In this document: piece after piece, positions 1-8,633 of the stretch | Layout of the letters: the number at the start of each line of letters is the position of its first letter | Numbering within the stretch: the stretch's first letter is position 1 | NCBI GenBank assembly: GCA_027487895.1 | Contig: JAIYCS010000051.1 | Span: forward strand, 1 to 64,000 | From: Sediminibacterium sp. | Lineage (GTDB): Bacteria > Bacteroidota > Bacteroidia > Chitinophagales > Chitinophagaceae | Reading direction: 5' to 3' | DNA: 64,000 bases | The notes under the pieces: generated by a model | The model's input: the letters and a program-made list of their open reading frames with translations, nothing else | Told to the model about the DNA's origin: nothing | Databases searched by the model: none | Position numbers and translations under genes: made by a program

Positions 1-157
1 ACAATTACTTTTTTCTTACCGGAAGGGATGGATTCGTTTGAGTTGAGCGTAGGGTGGGTCATTATTTACAAATTGTGCAAATTTAAGGTACCGCCGCAAT
101 TTATCCGTGTAAATTTTAAAATACTTCTTAGATGCTTATGCACAGGGCTTTTGAATC

Positions 158-1453
158 TTATTTGAGTAGTGGAAGCTCCTCCCAGCGTGTGGTATAGCGC
201 GGGCTCCGCATTTCTTGGCGCATTTTCCAGTTGCGGGTAGTGCCGCTGGCTGCAAATTTTAATATATCACCCCGCATCGAAAAATTGATATTGTCGATAG
301 CTTCCATGAGGGCGCGGCTTTTGGCTAGTTTTTCGCCATTTGTAGGTACTGCTACAAACAAGTTCCCCTGAATCACGGTTTCGGGGACAATATCACTTAA
401 AATAACCCCTGCTTTTTTGTAGGTTTTACCTGCTTCAAATAAGCTTCTTACCAGTTCAAGGGCTGCTTTTACGAGCTCGTTGGTAAGCGCCGTTGCAAGG
501 GGCAGGCGAACTGCTCCCGATTTTGTAGGCCCATGCCGGTAATAACTGCCCTTCACTTCTTGTTTGGGTACAATCAACACCGTAATGCCGCGCGCTGCTG
601 CGTGTTGTCTGCGCAGTTTTTCTGCGGCCCTTGCAGTGTAGGTAGCCACCGCTTCTTCTAACTCATGAAGCGTGGTAACGGGGTTTCCAAACATGCGCGT
701 GGTAGCAATCATGTGTTTGGTTACTCTTTCCGATTGCATATCGATGCAAGGAAATCCTTTGAGTTCTCTAAACAAACGCGCGCCTACTACACCTCCTAAT
801 TCTTGATGCGCCCAATTTTCGGTACGCAGTGTTAAATCGTACGCAGTGTTAATGCCGTAGTTACTTAATTTTTTAGCATACTGGTAACCAATACCCCACA
901 CATCAGCAATGGGTGTTTTTTGAAGTGCTTGTGTAATTTTTTTATCCGTATTTAAAATCAATACACAGCCCGTTATTTGTTTATTTTTTTTAGCAAGTCT
1001 ATTGGCTACTTTACTCAGTGCTTTGGTAGGTGCTACGCCAATCGAAACACTAATACCGGTCCACTGTTCAATGATGTTTTTAAGTGAAACAGTAAAAGAG
1101 GATAAGGCGTTTGGTTCAATATGTGCGAGGTCGATAAAGGATTCATCTACCGAATACACTTCTACACAACCCTCTGGTAGCATGGTTCTTAGCGTTTCCA
1201 TGACGCGCCAACTTAGGTCACCGTATAAATGATAGTTAGAAGAAAAAGTAATGACACCATTTTTTTTCAAATCATTTTTTTGCATAAAATACGGACTACC
1301 CATTTCTACGCCTACTGCTTTTGCTTCGTCACTTCTAGAAATAATGCAGCCATCATTGTTGCTTAATACCACTACCGGCTTGTGTAGTAAATCTGGTTTA
1401 AATAAACGTTCACAGGCGCAATAAAAACTATTGCAATCTACAATCCCAACCAT
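158..1453 (-). CDS. umuC: Y-family DNA polymerase V subunit UmuC
   Basis: MVGIVDCNSFYCACERLFKP N-terminus; SNNDGCIISRS; catalytic YSVDESFID intact. ORF track starts at 1501, but the Met at 1453 fits the family start. Confidence 0.93.
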   Translation of the reverse strand: MVGIVDCNSFYCACERLFKPDLLHKPVVVLSNNDGCIISRSDEAKAVGVEMGSPYFMQKNDLKKNGVITFSSNYHLYGDLSWRVMETLRTMLPEGCVEVYSVDESFIDLAHIEPNALSSFTVSLKNIIEQWTGISVSIGVAPTKALSKVANRLAKKNKQITGCVLILNTDKKITQALQKTPIADVWGIGYQYAKKLSNYGINTAYDLTLRTENWAHQELGGVVGARLFRELKGFPCIDMQSERVTKHMIATTRMFGNPVTTLHELEEAVATYTARAAEKLRRQHAAARGITVLIVPKQEVKGSYYRHGPTKSGAVRLPLATALTNELVKAALELVRSLFEAGKTYKKAGVILSDIVPETVIQGNLFVAVPTNGEKLAKSRALMEAIDNINFSMRGDILKFAASGTTRNWKMRQEMRSPRYTTRWEELPLLK

Positions 1454-1461
1454 TTTGTATT

Positions 1462-1896
1462 TTATAAAGTAGCATGAATACAATAGATCACCACGCCCCA
1501 TACTGCAAAAGAAGCGAGTGGATCAATTTCAATGTCGGCGCATTTTTTATTTTCGGCAGAAAGCATTTTTTTAACACCGTTATCGGTGTAGCGCCGAATT
1601 AAAAGTTCACCATTTAAAATGGCCACTACAATTTTTTGACTGCTGGCTCTAACGCTGCGGTCTACAATTAAAATATCGCCGGGGTAAATGCCGGCACCGG
1701 TCATGGCGTGGCTGTTCATTCTAAAAAAGAAGGTAGCAGGCTTGTTTTTAATGAGCTGCTCGTTGAGGTCAATCCCCCTTTCCATATAATCGTCGGTGGC
1801 GGCCCCAAAGCCAGTGGCATTGGCGGTTACAACGTCTTGTTGGGTGTATTTTTTGGAGCCTTTATAGGCAGCCCCCTGCCATTCTTGACTATCCAT
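1462..1896 (-). CDS. umuD: UmuD/LexA-like S24 family protein, catalytic Ser and Lys apparently replaced
   Basis: UmuD-like layout (GFGAATDDYMERGIDLNEQLI...FFFRMNSHAMTGAGIYPGDILIVDRS...NGELLIRRY), immediately upstream of umuC on the same strand. Confidence 0.85.
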   Translation of the reverse strand: MDSQEWQGAAYKGSKKYTQQDVVTANATGFGAATDDYMERGIDLNEQLIKNKPATFFFRMNSHAMTGAGIYPGDILIVDRSVRASSQKIVVAILNGELLIRRYTDNGVKKMLSAENKKCADIEIDPLASFAVWGVVIYCIHATL

Positions 1897-1914
1897 AAAA
1901 GTAAAAAAGTTTTG

Positions 1915-1950
1915 TTTTAGCTAAAATATTTAGTAAATTTATGCTAAAAT
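1915..1950. promoter_or_regulatory. Candidate operator in umuD / 2H-family divergent intergenic region
   Basis: 12-bp perfect palindrome TTTTAGCTAAAA (1915-1926) and a second GCTAAAAT (1943-1950) 23 bp downstream of the first GCTAAAAT (1920-1927). Confidence 0.4.
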
Positions 1951-1971
1951 AATTGACAAAATAAAAAAGTT

Positions 1972-2532
1972 ATGGACATTCATATGAGCGCGCGCACTGT
2001 TTTTACAGGTCAAACCCTTACTACCACTGGGGTGTATCAGTTGGTGGCCTACCCCGACGCAGATTTTACAAATTGGGCACGCACCCTTGGTTTTACCGAT
2101 AAGCCGGTTATTGAATTAGCCCAGTTTCATACCACTGAGCATATGGAAGCTACTTTACTCAAGTGGATGCACCGTATTATTAGCCAGCAAAAAAGTTTTA
2201 GGGTGGCCATCGATGGTTTTGGAGCCCTACCTTCTAGACGTATTTTTATGCGTATTGCCAATCAACAACCCTTTACACAGTTAGCCGCTAGTTTGCAAGT
2301 ACTCGATCAGTATTTAAAAAGTTATGGATGTACGCCTTCAAAACTGATACAACAACCTTTACTTGCACTCACTTCGCCACTACCGCCCGCAGCTTTTGAA
2401 CAGTTGGCGGCGCAGTATGTAAATAAAGTAGCGCAGCCATTTTTTGAACTCAGCACCGTTACACTGATTCGCAAAGAGCACGCGCTTGATAAGGGCAAAC
2501 AGGTAAGCGTTTTTGGGCTACAAACTTTATAA
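1972..2532 (+). CDS. 2'-5' RNA ligase / 2H phosphoesterase-like protein, HxT motifs degenerate
   Basis: Overall pattern of the Bacteroidota LigT-like family (KPVIELAQF...WMHRIISQQKSFRVAIDGFGALPSRRIFMRI...QPFTQLA...QPLLALTSPLP...KQVSVFGL). Confidence 0.65.
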   Translation: MDIHMSARTVFTGQTLTTTGVYQLVAYPDADFTNWARTLGFTDKPVIELAQFHTTEHMEATLLKWMHRIISQQKSFRVAIDGFGALPSRRIFMRIANQQPFTQLAASLQVLDQYLKSYGCTPSKLIQQPLLALTSPLPPAAFEQLAAQYVNKVAQPFFELSTVTLIRKEHALDKGKQVSVFGLQTL

Positions 2533-2586
2533 GCAAATTTGGGGTTTGCATACTAAGTTCTATTTTCGTTGTAAATCAATTTTGCT

Positions 2587-4026
2587 ATGGAGTCAGTGAT
2601 TAACGGAATAGAAACTTTATTTACCTCTATCAGAGGCACTGCAGCTACCAGGGTAGAAAAATTACCACAAAGTGGGAGTGATCGTATTTATTTCAGAATA
2701 TACGAAGGAAGCAAAACCTATATTGCTACTTATAACCTCAATCAAAAAGAGACACAAACATTTATAAACTTTAGTAAGCACTTTAAAGCTGCTGGCCTTC
2801 CAGTACCTGAAGTGCTTGGGGTAAATAACGATGATACCATTTATATCCAAGAAGATTTAGGTACCGAGTCGTTACTCAATCAAATAGAAAAAGAAGGGCA
2901 CTCTCAAAATGTATATGCACTTTTTCAAAAAAGTTTAGCGGCACTTGCACGCATGCAAATTAAAGGGGACGAAGGTTTTAATTACAACTGGTGTATTACG
3001 GCAAAGGAGTTTGGTAAACAAGCCATTTTAAGTGATCTCTTGTATTTCAAATATTACTTTTTAGATACCCTGCAACTTCCTTACGACAAGCAGGCCATGC
3101 TTGAAGATTTTGAAGCATTGAGTACCTATTTAACACATACGCAGCATAAGTATTTTATGTTCCGTGATTTTCAGAGTAGAAATATTATTGTCAATCAAAA
3201 TGATGTTCAATTCATAGATTTTCAGGGTGGCATGAAAGGCGCATTGCAATATGATGTAGCTTCTTTACTATGGCAAGCAAAAGCAGAATTAAGTGAACAG
3301 TGGAAAGACAATTTGCTTGACTATTATATGGATCAAGTAGACATTCTATTAAAAGAGCCCGTAGACCGTACTACTTTTGTGAGTCAGTACAATGGCTATG
3401 TATTAATCAGACTCTTGCAAGTAATGGGTGCGTACGGATTTAGAGGTTTGTTTGAACGCAAAGCACACTTTTTAGCGAGCATTCCACTTGCTATGCGTAA
3501 CCTTCAATTTTTTATTGAAAACAAACGCGTGGGTATTGTAACGCCAGAATTTGACAGGGTTTTAAAAATTGTGATGTCTGATGAAATGATTGCGCGTTTT
3601 GAACCACCCCAAGCCAATGAATCTACGCCACTCATTGTGTCTGTCAATAGTTTTAGTTATAAACGAGGATTTCCTGTCGATGATTCTGAAAATGGTGGTG
3701 GATTTATGTTTGATATGCGTGGCATTTTAAATCCGGGTCGCTTTGATGATTATAAAAAATTATCGGGCCTTGATAAACCGGTGCAAGACTTTTTAGAACA
3801 GCGTACAAAAATGAACGAGTACTTAAATAGTGTTTGGGATTTAATTGACATTACGGTAGAAGATTATTTAAAACGTGGGTTTCAAAATTTGCAAATCAAT
3901 TTTGGATGTACCGGCGGGCAACACCGTAGTGTATATGCTGCAGAACAAACAGCCAGACACCTTCGCAATAAGTATAAAATAAAAACACAACTCTCTCATA
4001 CCAATAAAGCCAACTGGGTAAAATAA
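2587..4026 (+). CDS. APH-type sugar kinase (AmgK-like) fused to RapZ C-terminal domain
   Basis: N-terminal YIQEDLGTESLL / FRDFQSRNIIV / IDFQGG phosphotransferase motifs; C-terminal VSVNSFSYKRGFPVD...FDMRGILNPGRF...LSGLDKPVQDFL...INFGCTGGQHRSVYAAEQTARHL matches RapZ C-terminus. Confidence 0.88.
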   Translation: MESVINGIETLFTSIRGTAATRVEKLPQSGSDRIYFRIYEGSKTYIATYNLNQKETQTFINFSKHFKAAGLPVPEVLGVNNDDTIYIQEDLGTESLLNQIEKEGHSQNVYALFQKSLAALARMQIKGDEGFNYNWCITAKEFGKQAILSDLLYFKYYFLDTLQLPYDKQAMLEDFEALSTYLTHTQHKYFMFRDFQSRNIIVNQNDVQFIDFQGGMKGALQYDVASLLWQAKAELSEQWKDNLLDYYMDQVDILLKEPVDRTTFVSQYNGYVLIRLLQVMGAYGFRGLFERKAHFLASIPLAMRNLQFFIENKRVGIVTPEFDRVLKIVMSDEMIARFEPPQANESTPLIVSVNSFSYKRGFPVDDSENGGGFMFDMRGILNPGRFDDYKKLSGLDKPVQDFLEQRTKMNEYLNSVWDLIDITVEDYLKRGFQNLQINFGCTGGQHRSVYAAEQTARHLRNKYKIKTQLSHTNKANWVK

Positions 4027-4031
4027 TTATT

Positions 4032-4760
4032 ATGAAGGCAATGATACTAGCGGCAGGACTCGGTACAAGGCTAAAACCTTTTACAGATAAGCATCCTAAG
4101 GCGCTTGCGTTAGTGAATGGAAAGTCTTTACTACAGCGCAATATCGAATACTTGCAAAAAATTGGTATCACAGAAGTGCTTATTAATGTGCATCATTTTG
4201 CAGATCAAATTATTGATGCCGTTACTACAAATAATGGTTGGGGGTCTACCATAACTATATCGGATGAAACAGACGCCGTATTAGAAACGGGAGGTGGTTT
4301 AAAAAAAGCGGCTTGGTATTTTGAGAACGAAACTTCATTTGTACTGCTCAATGCAGACATACTCACCAATTTAGATTTACAAGCAGTTATTGATGCGCAT
4401 ACGAACACGGGTGCGCTCGCTACGCTCGCTGTTTCTGTCAGAAACAGTAGTAGGTATTTCTTGTTTGATGAAGCCGGTAAATTGTGCGGATGGAAAAATC
4501 AAAATACCGGAGAATATAAGCCAGCACATTTAAACGACGGTAACACGGAACACCTTCAGGCAAAGGCTTTTAGTGGTATTCAGGTAATTGATACCAAATT
4601 ACTTTCGATGATGCATCAGACGGGTAAATTTTCGATGGTAGATGTGTACCTAGATCTCTGTACTGCACAAAATATTATGGCCTACGATCACACCGGCGCA
4701 ACATTATTAGATGTAGGTAAGCCAGAAAGTTTGGAGCTAGCGGCAACGCTGTTTGCATAA
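4032..4760 (+). CDS. murU: Sugar-phosphate nucleotidyltransferase, MurU-like
   Basis: MKAMILAAGLGTRLKPFTDKHPKALALVNGKSLLQ N-terminus; adjacent to AmgK-like kinase. Confidence 0.75.
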   Translation: MKAMILAAGLGTRLKPFTDKHPKALALVNGKSLLQRNIEYLQKIGITEVLINVHHFADQIIDAVTTNNGWGSTITISDETDAVLETGGGLKKAAWYFENETSFVLLNADILTNLDLQAVIDAHTNTGALATLAVSVRNSSRYFLFDEAGKLCGWKNQNTGEYKPAHLNDGNTEHLQAKAFSGIQVIDTKLLSMMHQTGKFSMVDVYLDLCTAQNIMAYDHTGATLLDVGKPESLELAATLFA

Positions 4761-4820
4761 GGCACAGTAATTTTTGCGCTATCACTTTGCGCGAGTTCGC
4801 TATTTACGCCATTAATCTCA

Positions 4821-5972
4821 CTACACCTTAATATAGATTTTCTTTTTATCGAGCACATACACAATGCTCCAATAAAAGGCAATCATACATATGGCGTAAA
4901 CCAAAGATCCATTGCGTAAATCCCCCGAAATGGGTTTGCAAATATGGTTCCAAAACCAAGGTAATGCACTGGTGGTAGTGTGTCCTGGTTCTAAACTAAG
5001 GTCTTCGAAACGCAGTAGTGCGAGTACTCTTGGCAAAAAGCCCGACAAGAAAAATATAAAGAGTGGGTTCTTTCCAAACACATCAAAAAACTTGCTCCAA
5101 GCGCCTTTTATTTCTTTAAACTCAATTAAATAAATAAGCACACTAATAGTTACAATGGCAAGGCCTGTCGTGTATAAAACATAACTACTAGTCCATATTT
5201 TTTTATTGATCGGAAATACCATGTCCCAGCAAAGTCCTGCTACAATTAATACCACGCCACTAATAAGAAGGTTGGCAAGCATTTCAAAAGACTTTCCTTT
5301 TTGCTGAATGTATTGACCTACTAAAAATCCAAAAATAACTTGCACAATACCGGTGAGTGTACTGGTAATGCCTTCCGGATCAAAAGCCACGCCTTCGCCA
5401 TGGTACATATGCGTTTCACCTAAAATAAGTTTGTCGATACCTGTTCCAAAATAACCGTTCATGCTATATGGATCGCCAGGGGTGCCAAGGCTCGCTGTAA
5501 TAAACCAATACAGTAATAAGATAACGCCGCCAAGCACAAAAGCACCTTTTGTTTTGGTATAATAAACGATAATCGAAGCAAAAAAGTAACTCAGCGCAAT
5601 GCGTTGTAAAACGCCAAGGATGCGCACGTTTTCCCATTTTTTAGCCACGAGTACGCCGTCTTCCCATTTAATAAAGGGGCTCCAATTTAAAAAGAGTCCA
5701 ATACCAAAAATGAGTAGGGTGCGTTTGGTAATTTTTTTCCAAAAAGCAGCACTGCTGCCAGCTTCAAATTTAGGCATCACAAAAGCCATCGCATTACCTA
5801 CCGCAAATAGGAAAAAGGGGAACACCAAATCGGTGGGGGTTACACCATGCCAAGGGGCATGTTTGAGGGGTCCATAGATGTTTCCCCAGCTACCAGGGTT
5901 ATTAACAAGTATCATGAGCGCCACAGTAGCACCTCTAAATACGTCTAAAGAATAGTAGCGTTGTTGTTGCAT
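4821..5972 (-). CDS. Transmembrane acyltransferase, heparan-alpha-glucosaminide N-acetyltransferase-like (DUF5009/COG4299)
   Basis: YYSLDVFRGATVALMILVNNPGSWG...PLKHAPWHGVTPTDLVFPFFLFAVGNAM signature; multiple TM segments. Confidence 0.85.
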   Translation of the reverse strand: MQQQRYYSLDVFRGATVALMILVNNPGSWGNIYGPLKHAPWHGVTPTDLVFPFFLFAVGNAMAFVMPKFEAGSSAAFWKKITKRTLLIFGIGLFLNWSPFIKWEDGVLVAKKWENVRILGVLQRIALSYFFASIIVYYTKTKGAFVLGGVILLLYWFITASLGTPGDPYSMNGYFGTGIDKLILGETHMYHGEGVAFDPEGITSTLTGIVQVIFGFLVGQYIQQKGKSFEMLANLLISGVVLIVAGLCWDMVFPINKKIWTSSYVLYTTGLAIVTISVLIYLIEFKEIKGAWSKFFDVFGKNPLFIFFLSGFLPRVLALLRFEDLSLEPGHTTTSALPWFWNHICKPISGDLRNGSLVYAICMIAFYWSIVYVLDKKKIYIKV

Positions 5973-6072
5973 GGCAATTGTTTATGCTCGAAAGATAGCA
6001 AATGTTGGTCTGATTTATGTATTTTGCAGGCCTAAAAGTAGCCTAGATAGGCTCATATTATTATTAAGTATT

Positions 6073-7167
6073 ATGGGAAAGAATATTTTAATTACGGGCG
6101 GTGCAGGATTTATTGGATCGCATGTTGTTCGTTTGATGGTGACCAAATATCCAGGGTATCAAATTTTTAATTTGGACGCGCTTACATATGCGGGTAATCT
6201 TGAAAATTTAAAGGACATCGAAAACGCTCCTAATTATCATTTTGTAAAGGCAGATATTTTAGATGCAGCAGCTTTAAAAAATATTTTTGAGCAGCATAAT
6301 ATAACGGATGTGATTCATTTGGCTGCCGAGTCACATGTAGACCGTTCTATTGTTTCACCACTTGATTTTGTGTACACCAATGTTATTGGTACTGTTAACT
6401 TATTAAATACGGCCAAAGATTTTTGGAAGCAGGATTTAAGTTACGAAAATGCACACGATGGTACTTGGGACAGCAAACGTGATCACCTTTTTTATCATAT
6501 CTCAACCGACGAAGTATATGGTAGCTTAGGAAAGGAAGGTTTATTTACCGAAACAACTTCGTACGATCCAAACTCACCATATTCTGCAAGTAAAGCTGCG
6601 AGTGATCATTTTGTGAGAGCCTACGGCGAAACCTACCACTTACCCATTGTGGTTTCTAATTGTTCTAACAATTATGGCCCCAATCATTTTCCAGAAAAAT
6701 TAATTCCTTTATTCATTCATAATATTATCAATAAAAAAGCCTTACCAGTATATGGTGATGGTCTCTACACACGCGACTGGCTCTATGTTATAGACCATGC
6801 ACGTGCTATTGATTTAATTTTTCATGAAGGTAAAAAAGGCGACACTTATAATATTGGCGGCTTTAATGAATGGACCAATATTGACCTCGTTAAATTACTC
6901 TGCGTACAAATGGATGAAAAATTAGGTCGTGCAAAAGGAGAAAGTGAGCAATTGATTACCTATGTGAAAGACCGTCCAGGACATGATCGTCGTTACGCTA
7001 TTGATGCTACAAAACTTAATAAAGAATTGGGTTGGACACCATCAGTTACTTTCGAACAAGGACTTGCTGCAACCATCGATTGGTATTTGCAAAACACGGC
7101 TTGGTTAGAAAATGTAACCAGTGGTGCTTATCAAACTTACTATAACCAAATGTATACGAACAGATAA
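6073..7167 (+). CDS. rfbB: dTDP-glucose 4,6-dehydratase
   Basis: KNILITGGAGFIGSHVV, HLAAESHVDRSI, YSASKAASDH, SNCSNNYGPNHFPEKLIP. Start refined from 5971 to ATG at 6073. Confidence 0.95.
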   Translation: MGKNILITGGAGFIGSHVVRLMVTKYPGYQIFNLDALTYAGNLENLKDIENAPNYHFVKADILDAAALKNIFEQHNITDVIHLAAESHVDRSIVSPLDFVYTNVIGTVNLLNTAKDFWKQDLSYENAHDGTWDSKRDHLFYHISTDEVYGSLGKEGLFTETTSYDPNSPYSASKAASDHFVRAYGETYHLPIVVSNCSNNYGPNHFPEKLIPLFIHNIINKKALPVYGDGLYTRDWLYVIDHARAIDLIFHEGKKGDTYNIGGFNEWTNIDLVKLLCVQMDEKLGRAKGESEQLITYVKDRPGHDRRYAIDATKLNKELGWTPSVTFEQGLAATIDWYLQNTAWLENVTSGAYQTYYNQMYTNR

Positions 7168-7718
7168 TGAGAATTGAGCAAACGCCTTTAGTAGACTGTT
7201 TTATCGTTCATGAAAAAGTGCATGGCGATGCAAGAGGTTATTTTATTGAAACTTTTAATCAACGTGATTTTAATGCAGCATCGGGTCTAGATATTTTGTT
7301 TGTACAAGACAATCAATCAAGATCTAGTAAAGGTGTATTAAGAGGGCTTCATATGCAAAGAGGTGCGTCTGCCCAGGCAAAGCTGGTAAGGGTTTTAGAA
7401 GGATCTGTACTTGATATCGCCGTAGATTTAAGAAAAGGTTCTCCTAGTTTTGGACAGCATTTTGCCATTGAATTAACTGCTAGTAACCACAAACAATTTT
7501 TTGTACCTGCAGGATTTGCACATGGCTTTGTGGTATTAAGTGAAGCGGCAACATTTTTTTATAAGGTTGATAAATTTTATGAGCCTGGTAACGAAGTGGG
7601 TATTATGTACAATGACAAAGATTTAAACATCGATTGGAAATTAGCAGACAGTGAAATTATATTGTCTGAAAAAGATAAAACACTAGGAAGCTTTGCAGAT
7701 TATGCGGCTTCTTTATAA
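7167..7718 (+). CDS. rfbC: dTDP-4-dehydrorhamnose 3,5-epimerase
   Basis: DARGYFIETFNQRDF, DNQSRSSKGVLRGLHMQ, VPAGFAHGFVVLSE. Confidence 0.95.
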   Translation: MRIEQTPLVDCFIVHEKVHGDARGYFIETFNQRDFNAASGLDILFVQDNQSRSSKGVLRGLHMQRGASAQAKLVRVLEGSVLDIAVDLRKGSPSFGQHFAIELTASNHKQFFVPAGFAHGFVVLSEAATFFYKVDKFYEPGNEVGIMYNDKDLNIDWKLADSEIILSEKDKTLGSFADYAASL

Positions 7719-7734
7719 ATTAAATTAGCACATC

Positions 7735-8595
7735 ATGAAAGGTATCATATTAGCAGGTGGTTCAGGTACTAGATTGTATCCAATTACAAAAGGAATTAGT
7801 AAGCAGTTAATGCCTATTTATGACAAGCCTATGATTTATTATCCGCTTTCTATTTTAATGTTAGCGGGCATCAAAGAAATTTTAATTATCACTACACCTG
7901 AAGACAGCGTGCAGTTTCAGCGTTTATTAGAAGACGGTTCTGAACTGGGTTGTAAGTTCAGTTACGCCGTTCAGGAAAAACCAAATGGACTTGCCCAAGC
8001 ATTTGTTATTGGTGCCGATTTTATTGGTAACGATAAAGTGGCGCTGGTACTTGGCGATAATATTTTTTATGGCGCAGGGTTTAGTAAACTTGTACAGTCA
8101 TTTAACAACATCGAAGGCGCTGCCGTTTTTGCTTATGAAGTAAATGATCCAGAGCGTTATGGTGTGGTAGAATTTGACGAAAATAAAAAAGCTATTTCCA
8201 TCGAAGAAAAACCAACTCAGCCAAAATCAAATTACGCCGTGCCTGGTTTATATTTTTATGACAATGACGTGGTAGAAATTGCTAAAAATATTGAGCCTTC
8301 TGCTAGGGGTGAGTATGAAATTACTACTGTTAACAATGAATACCTCCAACGTGGCACTTTACAGGTGGGCATCATGAACCGTGGAACCGCTTGGCTTGAT
8401 ACTGGCACTTTTGACTCTTTAAGTGACGCCTGCGAGTTTGTAAGGGTTATAGAAAAGCGCCAAAGCCAAAAAATAGGTTGTATTGAAGAAGTTGCCTTTA
8501 GGATGGGCTTTATTGACCGTGAGCAGCTCTTAAAACTGGCTGCCAAATACGAGAAAAGCGGCTACGGACAGTACCTTAAAGGAATAAAACCCTAG
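7735..8595 (+). CDS. rfbA: Glucose-1-phosphate thymidylyltransferase
   Basis: [57 protein letters not shown]. Confidence 0.97.
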   Translation: MKGIILAGGSGTRLYPITKGISKQLMPIYDKPMIYYPLSILMLAGIKEILIITTPEDSVQFQRLLEDGSELGCKFSYAVQEKPNGLAQAFVIGADFIGNDKVALVLGDNIFYGAGFSKLVQSFNNIEGAAVFAYEVNDPERYGVVEFDENKKAISIEEKPTQPKSNYAVPGLYFYDNDVVEIAKNIEPSARGEYEITTVNNEYLQRGTLQVGIMNRGTAWLDTGTFDSLSDACEFVRVIEKRQSQKIGCIEEVAFRMGFIDREQLLKLAAKYEKSGYGQYLKGIKP

Positions 8596-8633
8596 CATTC
8601 GAACAAAACAAGGAACCTGTTGTTATTGGCTTT

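Noticed and set aside
158-1896. umuDC as a marker of a plasmid, prophage or integrative element
   Set aside because: No integrase, transposase, phage structural gene or flanking repeat seen; neighbours are chromosomal housekeeping genes.
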